In this document: positions 37,101 to 44,714 of the stretch, one piece after another
Position numbering within the stretch: position 1 is the first letter of the stretch
How the letters are laid out: every line of letters begins with the position of its first letter
Assembly: GCF_004006175.1 (NCBI RefSeq)
Contig: NZ_CP033219.1
Span: forward strand, 2,728,001 to 2,792,000
DNA length: 64,000 nucleotides
DNA from: Parasedimentitalea marina
Lineage (GTDB): Bacteria; Pseudomonadota; Alphaproteobacteria; Rhodobacterales; Rhodobacteraceae
Direction of reading: 5' to 3'
The notes under the pieces: model-generated
The model's database searches: none
What the model saw: the letters and a program-made list of their open reading frames with translations, nothing else
Told to the model about the DNA's origin: nothing
Position numbers and translations under genes: made by a program

Positions 37101-37344
37101 GGCCTCTTTTGCGCTACCACTGGCCGAGATCATTGATGTCGCGGCCGAAAAGGCCCGCCAGGAGAAGAACCTTGGCAAGCTGATGAAAGAGCTGGGCGGG
37201 TTGCGGGGCCGGCTGAAGAACCCGAAATTCGCAGACTCAGCCCCTGCCGAGGTGGTCGCAGAAACCCGCGCCAACCTGCAACTGCGCGAGGAAGAAGAGG
37301 CTCAGATCAAAGAGGCACTGGCGCGCCTGTCTGAAATCGGCTGA
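34165..37344 (+). CDS. valS: Valyl-tRNA synthetase with a large insertion
   Basis: Charges tRNA-Val. The 1059-residue protein has the class I HIGH motif as HMGHA, the editing domain with TTRPETMLGDGAVAV, WWGHQIP, VLDTWFSSGLWP, and KMSKS, then the anticodon-binding part and a C-terminal coiled coil. Between IPVWY and DPDVLDTWF about 100 residues stand where E. coli has about 40; this stretch (35701-35960) is about 45% GC by hand count against roughly 60% on either side. The ATG at 34165 follows AGGACA; a second ATG two codons on is possible. A repeat copy (34841) is embedded in frame. Confidence 0.93.
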   Translation: MAMEKTFNAAEAEDRLYKAWDEAGCFKAGANAKPGASSFSIMIPPPNVTGVLHMGHAFNNTLQDILIRWKRMQGFDTLWQPGTDHAGIATQMVVERELARECKKRTDFSREDFLSKIWAWKEQSGGTIVEQLKRLGASCDFDRTAFTMSGAAGDTRTGHENSPNFHDAVIKVFVEMYNKGLIYRGKRLVNWDPHFETAISDLEVENIETPGHMWHFKYPLAGGATYEYLEKDEDGNVTFREERDYISIATTRPETMLGDGAVAVHPSDERYAPIVGMLCEIPVGPKAQRRLIPIITDEYPDKDFGSGAVKITGAHDFNDYQVAKRGGIPMYNLMDTKANMRSDGAPYVEEATTAQAIANGEAEFTVASIAAMNLVPEEYRGLDRFEARARVVADITAEGLAVMQTVSKTVKDEDGNETEVSETVPYVENKPIMQPFGDRSKVVIEPMLTDQWFVETDKIVGPALDAVKNGDVKILPESGEKVYYHWLENIEPWCISRQLWWGHQIPVWYGPGLVKKADVDETWAGDAETLSLSYDIGDRVSFCAASFSDARQKAKEYYRTASLNEQGYNKVTWDPIEETDFAVAEVEEFDLSEKTLNKESQSPKIQLLRDPDVLDTWFSSGLWPIGTLGWPEDTAEMQKYFPTSTLVTGQDILFFWVARMMMMQMAVLSDRPVAEKIPFDTVYLHGLVRDAKGKKMSKSTGNVVDPLEIIDEYGADALRFTNAAMASLGGVLKLDMKRIEGYRNFVTKIWQACSYGDSQIDAFSAARGAEPPKATLPLNRWIIGEIAKLREEVDGAFEAYRFNDAANALYSFFWNSFCARYLEFTKPIFFADDQAAKDETQAVYAWAVDQALILMHPIMPFVTEEIWNVTQGRGYADGEAAQMLVHANWPTYTAADLVDADAEREMNWVIAVIDNIRSARAQLNVPAGAKVPMLVTEIDADGQAYWDRNGELIKRFARIESLTKADTLPKGCISIGAPGASFALPLAEIIDVAAEKARQEKNLGKLMKELGGLRGRLKNPKFADSAPAEVVAETRANLQLREEEEAQIKEALARLSEIG
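34841..34864 (+). repeat. Dispersed AT-core repeat inside valS, copy B3
   Basis: These 24 bases match 33952-33975 exactly. In the valS frame they encode part of TYEYLEKDEDGN, at the edge of the editing domain, so the repeat word is translated. Confidence 0.85.
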
Positions 37345-37363
37345 CCCCACACATAGCAAACGC

Positions 37364-37390
37364 GGTCACCCAGCTCTCTGCTGGGTGACC
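37364..37390 (+). terminator. Perfect 11-bp hairpin after valS
   Basis: GGTCACCCAGC (37364-37374) pairs with GCTGGGTGACC (37380-37390) around TCTCT, 20 bases after the valS stop. No T tract follows, so it may be Rho-assisted or only protective. Confidence 0.6.
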
Positions 37391-37550
37391 GAAACTAGAC
37401 GCTGCCCAATAGTCTCTACCGGTGCAGGATGCGTGTTTGCACGCACCATGATTGCAACCAGGCGCTGTAGGGGGAAAATGAGTCAAAGCAACTCATTGAT
37501 ATACACACAAAATTGCGTCAGCTTGCCGAGACGAATATGGGGAGAGAAAC

Positions 37551-37844
37551 ATGCCAAAAGGGTATTGGGTTGCGCATGTCGATGTTGATGACATGGACCG
37601 CTATCAAGGATATATCACCGCCAATGCAGCGCCGTTTGCTGACTTCGGGGCCCGATTTTTGATACGGGGCGGCACCAAAGAAGTCCGCGAAGGTCAGACA
37701 CGGGCACGCACCGTGGTGATTGAATTCAAAGATTTCGCCACCGCCAAGGCCTGTTACGACTCGGTCGCCTATCAAGATGCCAAGGCTCTGCGTGACCCGG
37801 TTTCTACCGGCGACATGGAGATCATTGAAGGTTATGGTGGCTAA
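37551..37844 (+). CDS. DUF1330 family protein
   Basis: The 97-residue, dimeric alpha+beta barrel-type protein begins MPKGYWVAHVDVDDMDRYQG and has FLIRGGTKEVREGQ and VIEFKDFATAKACYDS, all typical of DUF1330. No enzyme activity is established. GGGGAGAG before the ATG is a strong ribosome site. It heads a tight run with two TerB genes and a PhnD-like gene, so it may be transcribed with them. Confidence 0.88.
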   Translation: MPKGYWVAHVDVDDMDRYQGYITANAAPFADFGARFLIRGGTKEVREGQTRARTVVIEFKDFATAKACYDSVAYQDAKALRDPVSTGDMEIIEGYGG

Positions 37845-37880
37845 ACTGATCCTGTCGGGCCATCTGTTTCGGAGAGAGTC

Positions 37881-38348
37881 ATGCCAATGTTGAAAAAGTT
37901 GCTTCAGGCCATTCGCCCCAAAAATTCGGTGACGCTGCCTGACCCTGACGCGGAACTGGCGCTGGGGGCTTTGATGGTACGGGTGGCGCAGTCCGACCGT
38001 GAATACCAGCTTGAAGAAATCAGCCTGATCGACCGGATTCTGGCGCGGCTGTACCAACACAACGCTATCGAGGCTGCCAAGGTACGCGCCACCTGCGAGA
38101 AATTGCAGGCCGCGGCCCCGGAAAGCGATACTTTTGGTCAGTTGATCCGCGAAACCACCGGCATCGATGAACGCCTCGCCGCGATGGATGCCCTGTGGGA
38201 AGTGGTGCTTGCAGATAACAAAGAGCACCCCGGAGAAATCACCATCATTGAAGAGGCCCGCATTGCCATGGGCCTATCACATGCTGACAGTCAGGCTGCC
38301 CGCGCCAAAGCCAAAGCCAAACTTTTGTCTCAGTCAGAGGAAAACTGA
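37881..38348 (+). CDS. TerB-like family protein, first copy
   Basis: The 155-residue cytoplasmic helical protein matches the TerB/tellurite-resistance-like fold: ALGALMVRVAQSDREYQLEE with the acidic metal-binding positions, and DALWEVVLADNKEHPGEI in the second half. TerB proteins bind metal and sit in stress or membrane-associated complexes. It ends in TGATG shared with the second copy. No terC, terD or terZ genes are nearby. Confidence 0.82.
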   Translation: MPMLKKLLQAIRPKNSVTLPDPDAELALGALMVRVAQSDREYQLEEISLIDRILARLYQHNAIEAAKVRATCEKLQAAAPESDTFGQLIRETTGIDERLAAMDALWEVVLADNKEHPGEITIIEEARIAMGLSHADSQAARAKAKAKLLSQSEEN

Positions 38349-38788
38349 TGTTTAAGGATTTGCTGAATAAGCTATTGCAACCCATTCCCTCGACGCTGGC
38401 CCCACAAGACGCCCGCCTGGCGCTGACTGCACTATTGGTGCGCATTGCCCGCTCGGATCACAATTACGCAGATGTTGAACAGGATCGCATCGATCGCATC
38501 ACCGCCTCTCGTTATGGGCTGGAACTGGGCGAGGCCACTCTTTTGCGGGAACAGGCCGAAGCCATGGAAGCCGAAGCACCCGACACGGTCCGTTTTACCC
38601 GCGCCATCAAAGAGGCCGTCGCTTATGAGGATCGCATTGGCGTTATCGAGGCGCTGTGGCAGGTGGTTTTAGCCGACGGTCATCGCGACAACAGTGAAGA
38701 TGCGATATTACGCCTCTCCGCCAATCTTCTGGGTGTCAGCGATATCGACAGCGCTCAGGCGCGTCAGCGTGTGGAGAAAGCACTGTGA
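38348..38788 (+). CDS. TerB-like family protein, second copy
   Basis: The 146 residues are a diverged copy of the preceding protein: LALTALLVRIARSDHNYADV and EALWQVVLADGHRDNSEDAI align with it along the whole length. The ATG overlaps the previous stop, and its own TGA overlaps the GTG of the next gene, so all three are translationally coupled. The pair probably forms a hetero-complex after tandem duplication. Confidence 0.82.
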   Translation: MFKDLLNKLLQPIPSTLAPQDARLALTALLVRIARSDHNYADVEQDRIDRITASRYGLELGEATLLREQAEAMEAEAPDTVRFTRAIKEAVAYEDRIGVIEALWQVVLADGHRDNSEDAILRLSANLLGVSDIDSAQARQRVEKAL

Positions 38789-39555
38789 TTGCTCATCTTG
38801 GGATGTATGACCGGCCTGAAACAGCGGCAGCCAATGACGCGTTCTGGTCTGCGATTCAAGCACAGCTGGGCAACGGCCCTGACAGCCTGACACGTGGTGT
38901 CGATTTTTGGGAGATCTGGCGATCGCCCGATTTACTGTTGTCACAGACCTGCGGCATGCCCTACCGCACCCGTCTTTACAGCGAAGTCCAGCTGGTCGGA
39001 TCGCCAGACTATGGCCTGCCGGGCTGCCCGCCAGGTTATTACAATAGTGTCATCGTGGCCCACAAAACCCGACAGGGGGCCGCACTTGCAGAATTTGACG
39101 GTCAACGCTTTGCCTATAACGAGGCTCTGTCTCAATCTGGCTGGTCGGCGCCAATCACGCATCTCCGCGCCCGGCACCTGATGCCCGGTGACCTATTGGA
39201 AAGCGGCAGCCATCAGGACTCGGCGCTGGCTGTGGCCGAAGGCCGTGCCGATTTTGCGTCTCTGGATTCGCTGACCTGGGAGCTCATTCAGAAGTACGAC
39301 GGCTTTGCCACTGATCTGGTGGTGATTGACCGGACGGATCCCACCCCGGTGTTGCCCTATATCACCGCCATGGGTCGCGATGCCAAACCTTTGTTTATGG
39401 CGATCAAGACTGCTATTTCCGACCTCTCCCAAGACCATAGGGACACGCTACACCTGAAGGGTCTGCTGGCGATTCCCGCTGCCGATTACCTGGCTGTCCC
39501 AACGCCTTTGGGGCCCGCTTTGATGGTGCATCAGGGACGTGACCCCGGTTTGTGA
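38785..39555 (+). CDS. PhnD-like periplasmic-binding-fold protein without a signal peptide
   Basis: The 256 residues resemble phosphonate/phosphate-type binding proteins (PhnD family): PPGYYNSVIVAHKTRQGAAL, SGSHQDSALAVAEGRADFAS and LDSLTWELIQ are in the expected order. The N-terminus MIAHLGMYDRPETAAANDAF has no signal peptide or lipobox, and no transporter genes follow. It thus probably acts in the cytoplasm as a sensor or ligand-binding partner of the coupled TerB proteins. It starts at GTG 38785, overlapping the stop before it. Confidence 0.75.
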   Translation: MIAHLGMYDRPETAAANDAFWSAIQAQLGNGPDSLTRGVDFWEIWRSPDLLLSQTCGMPYRTRLYSEVQLVGSPDYGLPGCPPGYYNSVIVAHKTRQGAALAEFDGQRFAYNEALSQSGWSAPITHLRARHLMPGDLLESGSHQDSALAVAEGRADFASLDSLTWELIQKYDGFATDLVVIDRTDPTPVLPYITAMGRDAKPLFMAIKTAISDLSQDHRDTLHLKGLLAIPAADYLAVPTPLGPALMVHQGRDPGL

Positions 39556-39764
39556 CAGTTTTCTGATGGTGAGAGCTTCCTTGAAACAGGTCCTCTAAAA
39601 ACATAGTCACCAATTGGCAGCGCAAATGGAACGACAAAGCCAGTGCACAAGCCATGGTGGCGCCAGCATATTTTGACTGGGCGTTGACGGGGTCGAGTGC
39701 ATTTGACCTTCCGATCTGGTACTCCAGACCGACAAAACGACGGATTGACGCAGGGATCTACCGT

Positions 39765-39779
39765 ATTGCACGTTGCAAT
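39765..39779. promoter_or_regulatory. Inverted repeat ATTGCA-CGT-TGCAAT before the ABC operon
   Basis: ATTGCACGTTGCAAT has perfect six-base arms around CGT. It lies 48 bases before the ATPase start, in an intergenic stretch of 270 bases (39556-39826) that otherwise holds nothing I recognise. It suits an operator for the transporter operon. Confidence 0.5.
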
Positions 39780-39826
39780 GGCGTTGTAATTAGGTCCAAT
39801 ACTAGCGCCAACATAACAGTTACCGG

Positions 39827-40612
39827 ATGATATTGACCTTGACTGACACAGCACCTGTTCTGGAAATTCGCGGCCTGCACAAATCTTATGGCGACCTTGA
39901 AGTCATCAAGGGAGTTGATATCGCTGCCCATCGAGGCGACGTGGTATCGTTGATCGGTTCGTCCGGGTCTGGTAAATCCACCTTGCTGCGGTGCTGTAAC
40001 CTGCTGGAAGACAGCCAACAGGGCGATATCTTGTTCAAAGGTGAACCCATCTCATGGAACGGCCAGGGCCTGGCCCGTCGCCCCTCGGACTCCAAGCAGG
40101 TTCTGCGCATCCGGACCAATCTCAGCATGGTGTTCCAGCAGTTTAATCTGTGGGCCCATATGACAATCCTGCAAAACGTAATGGAGGCACCGGTCACCGT
40201 GTTGGGCCGCGACCGAGCCGAGGCAGAGGTCGAAGCGCGCCGCTATCTGGACAAGGTTGGTATTGGCGATAAATGCGATGCTTTCCCGGCCCAACTGTCC
40301 GGTGGCCAACAGCAACGCGCCGCAATTGCCCGCGCCCTCTGCATGGAACCTCAGGCGTTGCTCTTCGATGAGCCGACCTCGGCACTCGATCCTGAACTAG
40401 AACAGGAAGTGGTCAAGGTGATCAAAGATCTGGCCGCCGAAGGTCGCACAATGCTGATCGTCACCCACGACATGAAACTGGCCGCCGATGTGTCAGACAC
40501 TGTCGTGTTTCTGCACCAGGGCCTGGTCGAAGAAAAGGGATCGCCAGACGAGGTGTTTGGCAATACCCAATCCGAACGGTTGCGCGGCTTTCTGGCCGCC
40601 ACACGTCACTGA
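39827..40612 (+). CDS. ABC transporter ATPase, polar amino acid type
   Basis: The 261-residue ATPase powers an importer of basic or other polar amino acids (HisP/OccP type). It has Walker [11 protein letters not shown]-loop [11 protein letters not shown], signature LSGGQQQR, Walker [12 protein letters not shown] and the His switch VTHD. It opens an operon with a binding protein and two permeases. The ribosome site is weak; a TTG six bases further on is possible. Confidence 0.9.
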   Translation: MILTLTDTAPVLEIRGLHKSYGDLEVIKGVDIAAHRGDVVSLIGSSGSGKSTLLRCCNLLEDSQQGDILFKGEPISWNGQGLARRPSDSKQVLRIRTNLSMVFQQFNLWAHMTILQNVMEAPVTVLGRDRAEAEVEARRYLDKVGIGDKCDAFPAQLSGGQQQRAAIARALCMEPQALLFDEPTSALDPELEQEVVKVIKDLAAEGRTMLIVTHDMKLAADVSDTVVFLHQGLVEEKGSPDEVFGNTQSERLRGFLAATRH

Positions 40613-40651
40613 ACCTAACTATAATAACCACAAAAAAATGGGAGTAATTTC

Positions 40652-41362
40652 ATGAAATCACTATTTTTGGGCACCGCTGTTCTGGCCCTGAGCGCCAGCT
40701 TTGCAATGGCCGATACCGTCCGTCTGGGCACCGAGGGTGCTTACCCTCCATATAACTTCATCAACGATGCCGGCGAAGTCGACGGTTTCGAGCGCGAGCT
40801 GGGTGACGAACTGTGTAAACGCGCTGAGCTGACTTGCGAATGGGTCACCAATGACTGGGATTCGATCATCCCCAACCTGGTGTCCGGCAACTACGATGCC
40901 ATTATCGCTGGCATGTCCATTACAGCCGAACGTGAGGAAGTTGTCGACTTCACTCAGGGCTACACCCCACCCTCGCCATCGGCCTACGCAGCACTGTCTG
41001 CTGACGTTGACCTGACTGGCGGCATTATTGCGGCTCAGACGGCGACAATTCAATCCAACCACGTGGTTGATTCTGGTGCTACTCTGGTTGAATACCCCAC
41101 CCCGGACGAAACCATCGCTGCCGTCAAAGCAGGCGAAGCAGACGCTGTCATCGCTGACAAGGACTATCTGGAGCCCGTAGTCGAAGAATCGGATCTGATG
41201 TTCGTCGGCGAAGATGTTGCTCTGGGTGGCGGCATCGGCATGGCGTTCCGTGAAAGCGATAGCGAGCTGCGCGGCAAGTTTGATGCTGCGATTTCCTCGA
41301 TGAAAGAGGATGGCACACTGAACACGCTGATCTCTAAGTGGGAAGTTGGCGGCACCTGGTAA
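40652..41362 (+). CDS. Periplasmic substrate-binding protein of the amino acid ABC importer
   Basis: The 236 residues start with a signal peptide (MKSLFLGTAVLALSASFAMA) and contain the SBP_bac_3 domain: GTEGAYPPYNFINDAGEVDG, FERELGDELCKRA and later GMAFRESDSELRGKFDAAIS. It captures a polar amino acid such as arginine, ornithine, or an opine in the periplasm. GGGAGT precedes the ATG. A hairpin separates it from the permeases and can raise its share of transcript. Confidence 0.9.
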   Translation: MKSLFLGTAVLALSASFAMADTVRLGTEGAYPPYNFINDAGEVDGFERELGDELCKRAELTCEWVTNDWDSIIPNLVSGNYDAIIAGMSITAEREEVVDFTQGYTPPSPSAYAALSADVDLTGGIIAAQTATIQSNHVVDSGATLVEYPTPDETIAAVKAGEADAVIADKDYLEPVVEESDLMFVGEDVALGGGIGMAFRESDSELRGKFDAAISSMKEDGTLNTLISKWEVGGTW

Positions 41363-41391
41363 GCCGTCGCCTTAACTGACACGCTCAATAG

Positions 41392-41416
41392 CAAAGGGGG
41401 GCAATGCTCCCCTTTG
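41392..41416 (+). terminator. Hairpin between binding protein and permease genes
   Basis: CAAAGGGG (41392-41399) pairs with CCCCTTTG (41409-41416), followed by TTTCC. Such hairpins after binding-protein genes act as partial terminators or 3' stabilisers, giving more binding protein than permease. Confidence 0.65.
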
Positions 41417-41456
41417 TTTCCTAATGTGAAATACAAATTAGACGACGAGGTCTGCC

Positions 41457-42338
41457 ATTTTCTCTTATTGCTCTGACCCCTCAGTGTTGGAAGGTTTCCA
41501 ATGGCTGTCGTGTTACCTGACCACAGGGAAACATGCGTCCTTCTATATGTCTTTTGGAACGGTCCTGTTGTTGCTGGCGATCACCGCCCCCACTGCGATG
41601 CTTTTTGGCTTTGGTGGGGCCATGGCGGCGCGTGCCCGATTTGCACCGCTAAGCTGGCTGGGCAAAGGCTATATCGCCATCGTCCGCGGCGTACCGGACA
41701 TTGCGTTCTTCCTGTTCTTTGTGATTGCGTTGGATCAGGGTATTGAGTGGCTGCGCCATCAGGTCAAATGCCCGGATTGGGATCAACCCATTCGCCAGGG
41801 CAGCGATTTTGTCGTTTGCACTATAGCAAAAATGCCTCTGGGCACTTCACCACAATGGATGCACGAAACATACGGCTTCACGCTGGCGGTGCTGACCTTT
41901 GCCATCGTGTTTGGTGCCTTTGCTGCCAATGTTTTGTTCGGGGCCATGCGCGCTGTGCCCCATGCACAGATCGAAACCGCCGAGTCCTATGGCATGACCC
42001 ATCGCCAAACATTCTGGCGTATTCTGGTGCCGCAGATGTGGGTCTACGCCCTGCCCGGCCTCTCCAACCTTTGGATGGTTCTTATCAAGGCCACACCACT
42101 GCTGTTCTTGCTGGGAGTCGAAGACATCGTCTATTGGGCCCGTGAGCTGGGAGGCAGCAAAACCGCCAAGTTCACCGCCTATCCGCATGACGACTGGCGC
42201 ATGTGGTATTTCCTGGGGTTGCTGGTGTTCTATCTGGCCTTCACCAAAGTGTCCGAAGTGTTTCTTGACCGGCTCACGAACCGATTGTCGCATGGTCAAG
42301 CCACCGTGGGTGGTGCAGCACAAAGGAAAGCGTCATGA
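41457..42338 (+). CDS. ABC transporter permease (HisQ type), possible ATT start
   Basis: The permease has several membrane helices and the EAA loop region AETAESYGMTHRQTFWRILVPQ (written here only in part: ESYGMTHRQTFWRILVPQ). From memory, related proteins begin MFSxCxDPxxLEGxQWLSCYLTTGKH. Here that segment is read as FSYCSDPSVLEGFQW, but its first codon is ATT at 41457, with GAGG six to nine bases upstream. An in-frame stop (TAG) lies 18 bases before. The first standard start is GTG 41484, without a ribosome site, or ATG 41547. The ATGA at the end overlaps the next permease. Confidence 0.8.
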   Translation: MFSYCSDPSVLEGFQWLSCYLTTGKHASFYMSFGTVLLLLAITAPTAMLFGFGGAMAARARFAPLSWLGKGYIAIVRGVPDIAFFLFFVIALDQGIEWLRHQVKCPDWDQPIRQGSDFVVCTIAKMPLGTSPQWMHETYGFTLAVLTFAIVFGAFAANVLFGAMRAVPHAQIETAESYGMTHRQTFWRILVPQMWVYALPGLSNLWMVLIKATPLLFLLGVEDIVYWARELGGSKTAKFTAYPHDDWRMWYFLGLLVFYLAFTKVSEVFLDRLTNRLSHGQATVGGAAQRKAS

Positions 42339-43141
42339 GCTGTTTTCAAACCCTGCAGGACTATGGCCTGCGATCTCTTGGAATGGGTGAACGGCTGCTG
42401 CCGCGCAGTGACTTTACTCTATGTGAGCAATTTACGCTGATTGGCTCTGGCCTGATCTGGAATGTCTACTTTGGCGTCCTGGCAATTGTGGCAGGGTTTT
42501 TTCTGGCCACCGCCCTGGCCGTCGCTAAAAGCGCCCAAAATCCAATCTATCGAAAACCCGCCGAATGGTTCATCTTCCTGTTTCGCGGCTCGCCGCTTTT
42601 CATCCAGTTCTTCTTTGCCTATTTCCTGTTCCTGCAACTGAAAACTGCGAATCCGTTCTTTTCGCCGCTGACCTCGGCCTGGCTGGGTGCGCTACTGGTG
42701 TTGTTTCTCAATACCTCCGCTTATAGCGCCGAGATCTTTTATGGGGCCCTGCGCACGGTCCCCAAAGGTGACATCGACGCGGCGGATGCCTATGGTATGA
42801 CGGGCTGGTCCAGGTTCCGCCGGATCACCTGGCCAACCATGATGAGGCTGGCCTGGCCTGCCTATACCAACGAAGCGATCTTTATGTTCCATGCGACCAC
42901 TCTGGTCTATTTTTCGGGATTTCCCACATGGCGGCAAAAAGGCGACGCATTGTATTATGCCAACTATTTCGCTGACAAAACTTTCAATCCGTTTGTTCCC
43001 TACCCAATCCTGGCGTTCTATTTTATCCTGCTGACACTGGCGATCATTGGGATATGTGGTCATGTGAACAAGCGTTTGAACCGTCACTTGCCAAAGGCGC
43101 GGCGCAGCAAGATGAAATTGCGGATGAACCTGATCCGGTGA
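42335..43141 (+). CDS. ABC transporter permease (HisM type)
   Basis: The second permease, 268 residues, has LIGSGLIWNVYFGVLAIVAG as first helix, FLFRGSPLFIQFFFAYFLFL and the coupling loop DAADAYGMTGWSRFRRITWP. It pairs with the HisQ-type protein to form the membrane channel. Its ATG overlaps the stop before it. It ends the operon before a good terminator. The arrangement ATPase, binding protein, permease, permease fits the octopine/histidine type importers. Confidence 0.9.
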   Translation: MSCFQTLQDYGLRSLGMGERLLPRSDFTLCEQFTLIGSGLIWNVYFGVLAIVAGFFLATALAVAKSAQNPIYRKPAEWFIFLFRGSPLFIQFFFAYFLFLQLKTANPFFSPLTSAWLGALLVLFLNTSAYSAEIFYGALRTVPKGDIDAADAYGMTGWSRFRRITWPTMMRLAWPAYTNEAIFMFHATTLVYFSGFPTWRQKGDALYYANYFADKTFNPFVPYPILAFYFILLTLAIIGICGHVNKRLNRHLPKARRSKMKLRMNLIR

Positions 43142-43160
43142 GGCCAGAGATCGAAAGTAC

Positions 43161-43205
43161 ACGCCTTCTGACCCCGCTTAGGGACCAGAAGGCGTTGGTG
43201 TTTTT
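43161..43205 (+). terminator. Intrinsic terminator of the ABC importer operon
   Basis: ACGCCTTCTG (43161-43170) pairs with CAGAAGGCGT (43186-43195), with inner CCC/GGG pairs, followed by TTTTT at 43201. Confidence 0.85.
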
Positions 43206-43264
43206 GCCAGAAACAAGCTTGGATCAGCGGCAATTTGGCGCCGCAATCACACAGCACGCAAACT

Positions 43265-43276
43265 TTTGATCAAATT
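43265..43276. promoter_or_regulatory. TTTGATCAAATT element before the first glutamine-synthetase-like gene
   Basis: TTTGATCAAATT, whose core TTTGATCAAA is a palindrome, stands 58 bases before the gene start. The identical 12 bases occur just before the amidotransferase gene (44694-44705). The repetition within one cluster suggests a shared operator. Confidence 0.6.
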
Positions 43277-43334
43277 ATCTTGGCGCGGATCGCATCCTGC
43301 GCTAAACCTCTCCCAAGCATTAAGGGAGCCCATC

Positions 43335-44654
43335 ATGGATCTGTCTGGTCTCAGCACCATCCGAATTGCCGCATGTGATCTGAATGGTCAGATGCGGGGC
43401 AAACGTATGCCCGCCGCGGCAGCCACCAAGCTAAAGGATGGCGGTGCACGGATGCCGCTGTCGGCCCTGAACCTGGATCTGTGGGGCAGCGACATCGACA
43501 ACAGCCCGCTGGTGTTTGAAACCGGAGATGCCGATGGCATTCTGCAGCCCACCAACCGTGACCCAGTGCCGATGCCCTGGCTCTCCAGCCCGTCTGCCCT
43601 GGTGCCGATGACCCTGCATCACGAAGACGGCGCACCGTTTCTGGGCGATCCGCGCCACGTGTTGGAAACAGTTCTGAAACGCTATAGCGATCGCGGTTGG
43701 ACTGTGATGGCCGCCACCGAAATGGAGTTCAACCTGGTAGACGCCAGTGGCCCGCAACCCGCCCCCCCCATAAACCCGCTGACGGGGCGGGTTTTGGACA
43801 GTCATGCCATTATTTCTCTGGCGGAGCTGGACGCCTTTGATGCCTTCTTTACCGACCTGTACGAAGCCTCGGCCGCGATGGACATTCCAGCACAGACTGC
43901 GATTTCCGAAGGGGGGTTGGGTCAGTTCGAAATCAACCTGAACCATCAAGACGTGTTACGCGCCGCCGATGATGCCTGGTTGTTCAAAACCATGGTCCGG
44001 GGCATCGCACGCAAGCACGGATTTGCCGCGACATTCATGGCCAAACCCTATGCGGATGAGGCCGGCAACGGCATGCATGTGCATTTTTCTGTTGTCGATC
44101 AGGACGGCATCAACGTGTTTGATGATGGCGGCGAAGCGGGGTCTGACTTGCTGCAACACGCTGTGGCGGGTTGTTTGGCTGCAATGCCTGCCAGCACATT
44201 GATATTCGCGCCGCACGGCAACTCGTATGACCGGCTGGTGCCTGGGGCCCATGCCCCGACGGGTGCCGCATGGGGGTATGAAAACCGCACCACAGCCATT
44301 CGCATTCCCGGCGGCCCGTCCAAGGCGCGGCGGGTCGAACATCGGGTGGCGGGTGGTGACGTCAACCCCTACCTGATGCTGGCCACGGTTCTGGGGGCCG
44401 CGATGGTCGGTATCGAAGACAAAATGGTGCCGCCGGCACCGATCCAGGGCAACGCATATGAGGCCACAGACCTGCCGCAACTGTCCGCAGACTGGGGCGC
44501 TGCCATCGATGCATTTGAAGCCGATCCGCTGATCGCACGGATACTCCCCCCCATGGCAATCCAAAATCTGGTGATGACCAAACGGCAAGAGTTGGCACTG
44601 TTTGAGCAACGCCCCGCTGACACCCACTGGCTGTCCCTGTTGGAAACAGTCTGA
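43335..44654 (+). CDS. Glutamine-synthetase-like gamma-glutamyl ligase, first copy
   Basis: The 439 residues hold the glutamine synthetase catalytic barrel: EMEFNL with a metal-binding Glu, GGLGQFEINL, NGMHVHFS with the catalytic His and ENRTTAIRIPGG. In this context the enzyme probably glutamylates an amine such as putrescine rather than ammonia (PuuA/GlnA-III type). The ATG at 43335 has AGGGAG before it; the frame is open to 43266 across the operator. It is followed by an amidotransferase and a second copy. Confidence 0.82.
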   Translation: MDLSGLSTIRIAACDLNGQMRGKRMPAAAATKLKDGGARMPLSALNLDLWGSDIDNSPLVFETGDADGILQPTNRDPVPMPWLSSPSALVPMTLHHEDGAPFLGDPRHVLETVLKRYSDRGWTVMAATEMEFNLVDASGPQPAPPINPLTGRVLDSHAIISLAELDAFDAFFTDLYEASAAMDIPAQTAISEGGLGQFEINLNHQDVLRAADDAWLFKTMVRGIARKHGFAATFMAKPYADEAGNGMHVHFSVVDQDGINVFDDGGEAGSDLLQHAVAGCLAAMPASTLIFAPHGNSYDRLVPGAHAPTGAAWGYENRTTAIRIPGGPSKARRVEHRVAGGDVNPYLMLATVLGAAMVGIEDKMVPPAPIQGNAYEATDLPQLSADWGAAIDAFEADPLIARILPPMAIQNLVMTKRQELALFEQRPADTHWLSLLETV

Positions 44655-44691
44655 GACCTCTTGCCCGAGTTCAAAGCCTCGGCTAGGCTAA

Positions 44692-44705
44692 ATTTGATCA
44701 AATTC
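44692..44705. promoter_or_regulatory. Perfect 14-nt palindrome AATTTGATCAAATT before the amidotransferase gene
   Basis: AATTTGATCAAATT ends nine bases before the start codon and overlaps the ribosome site region. It repeats the element at 43265, so both genes may answer to one regulator. Halves abut, unlike FNR sites which need a four-base spacer. Confidence 0.65.
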
Positions 44706-44714
44706 AGGTGACTT

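Noticed and set aside
43265..43276. FNR box at TTTGATCAAA
   Set aside because: FNR sites are TTGAT-N4-ATCAA; here the halves overlap without a spacer.
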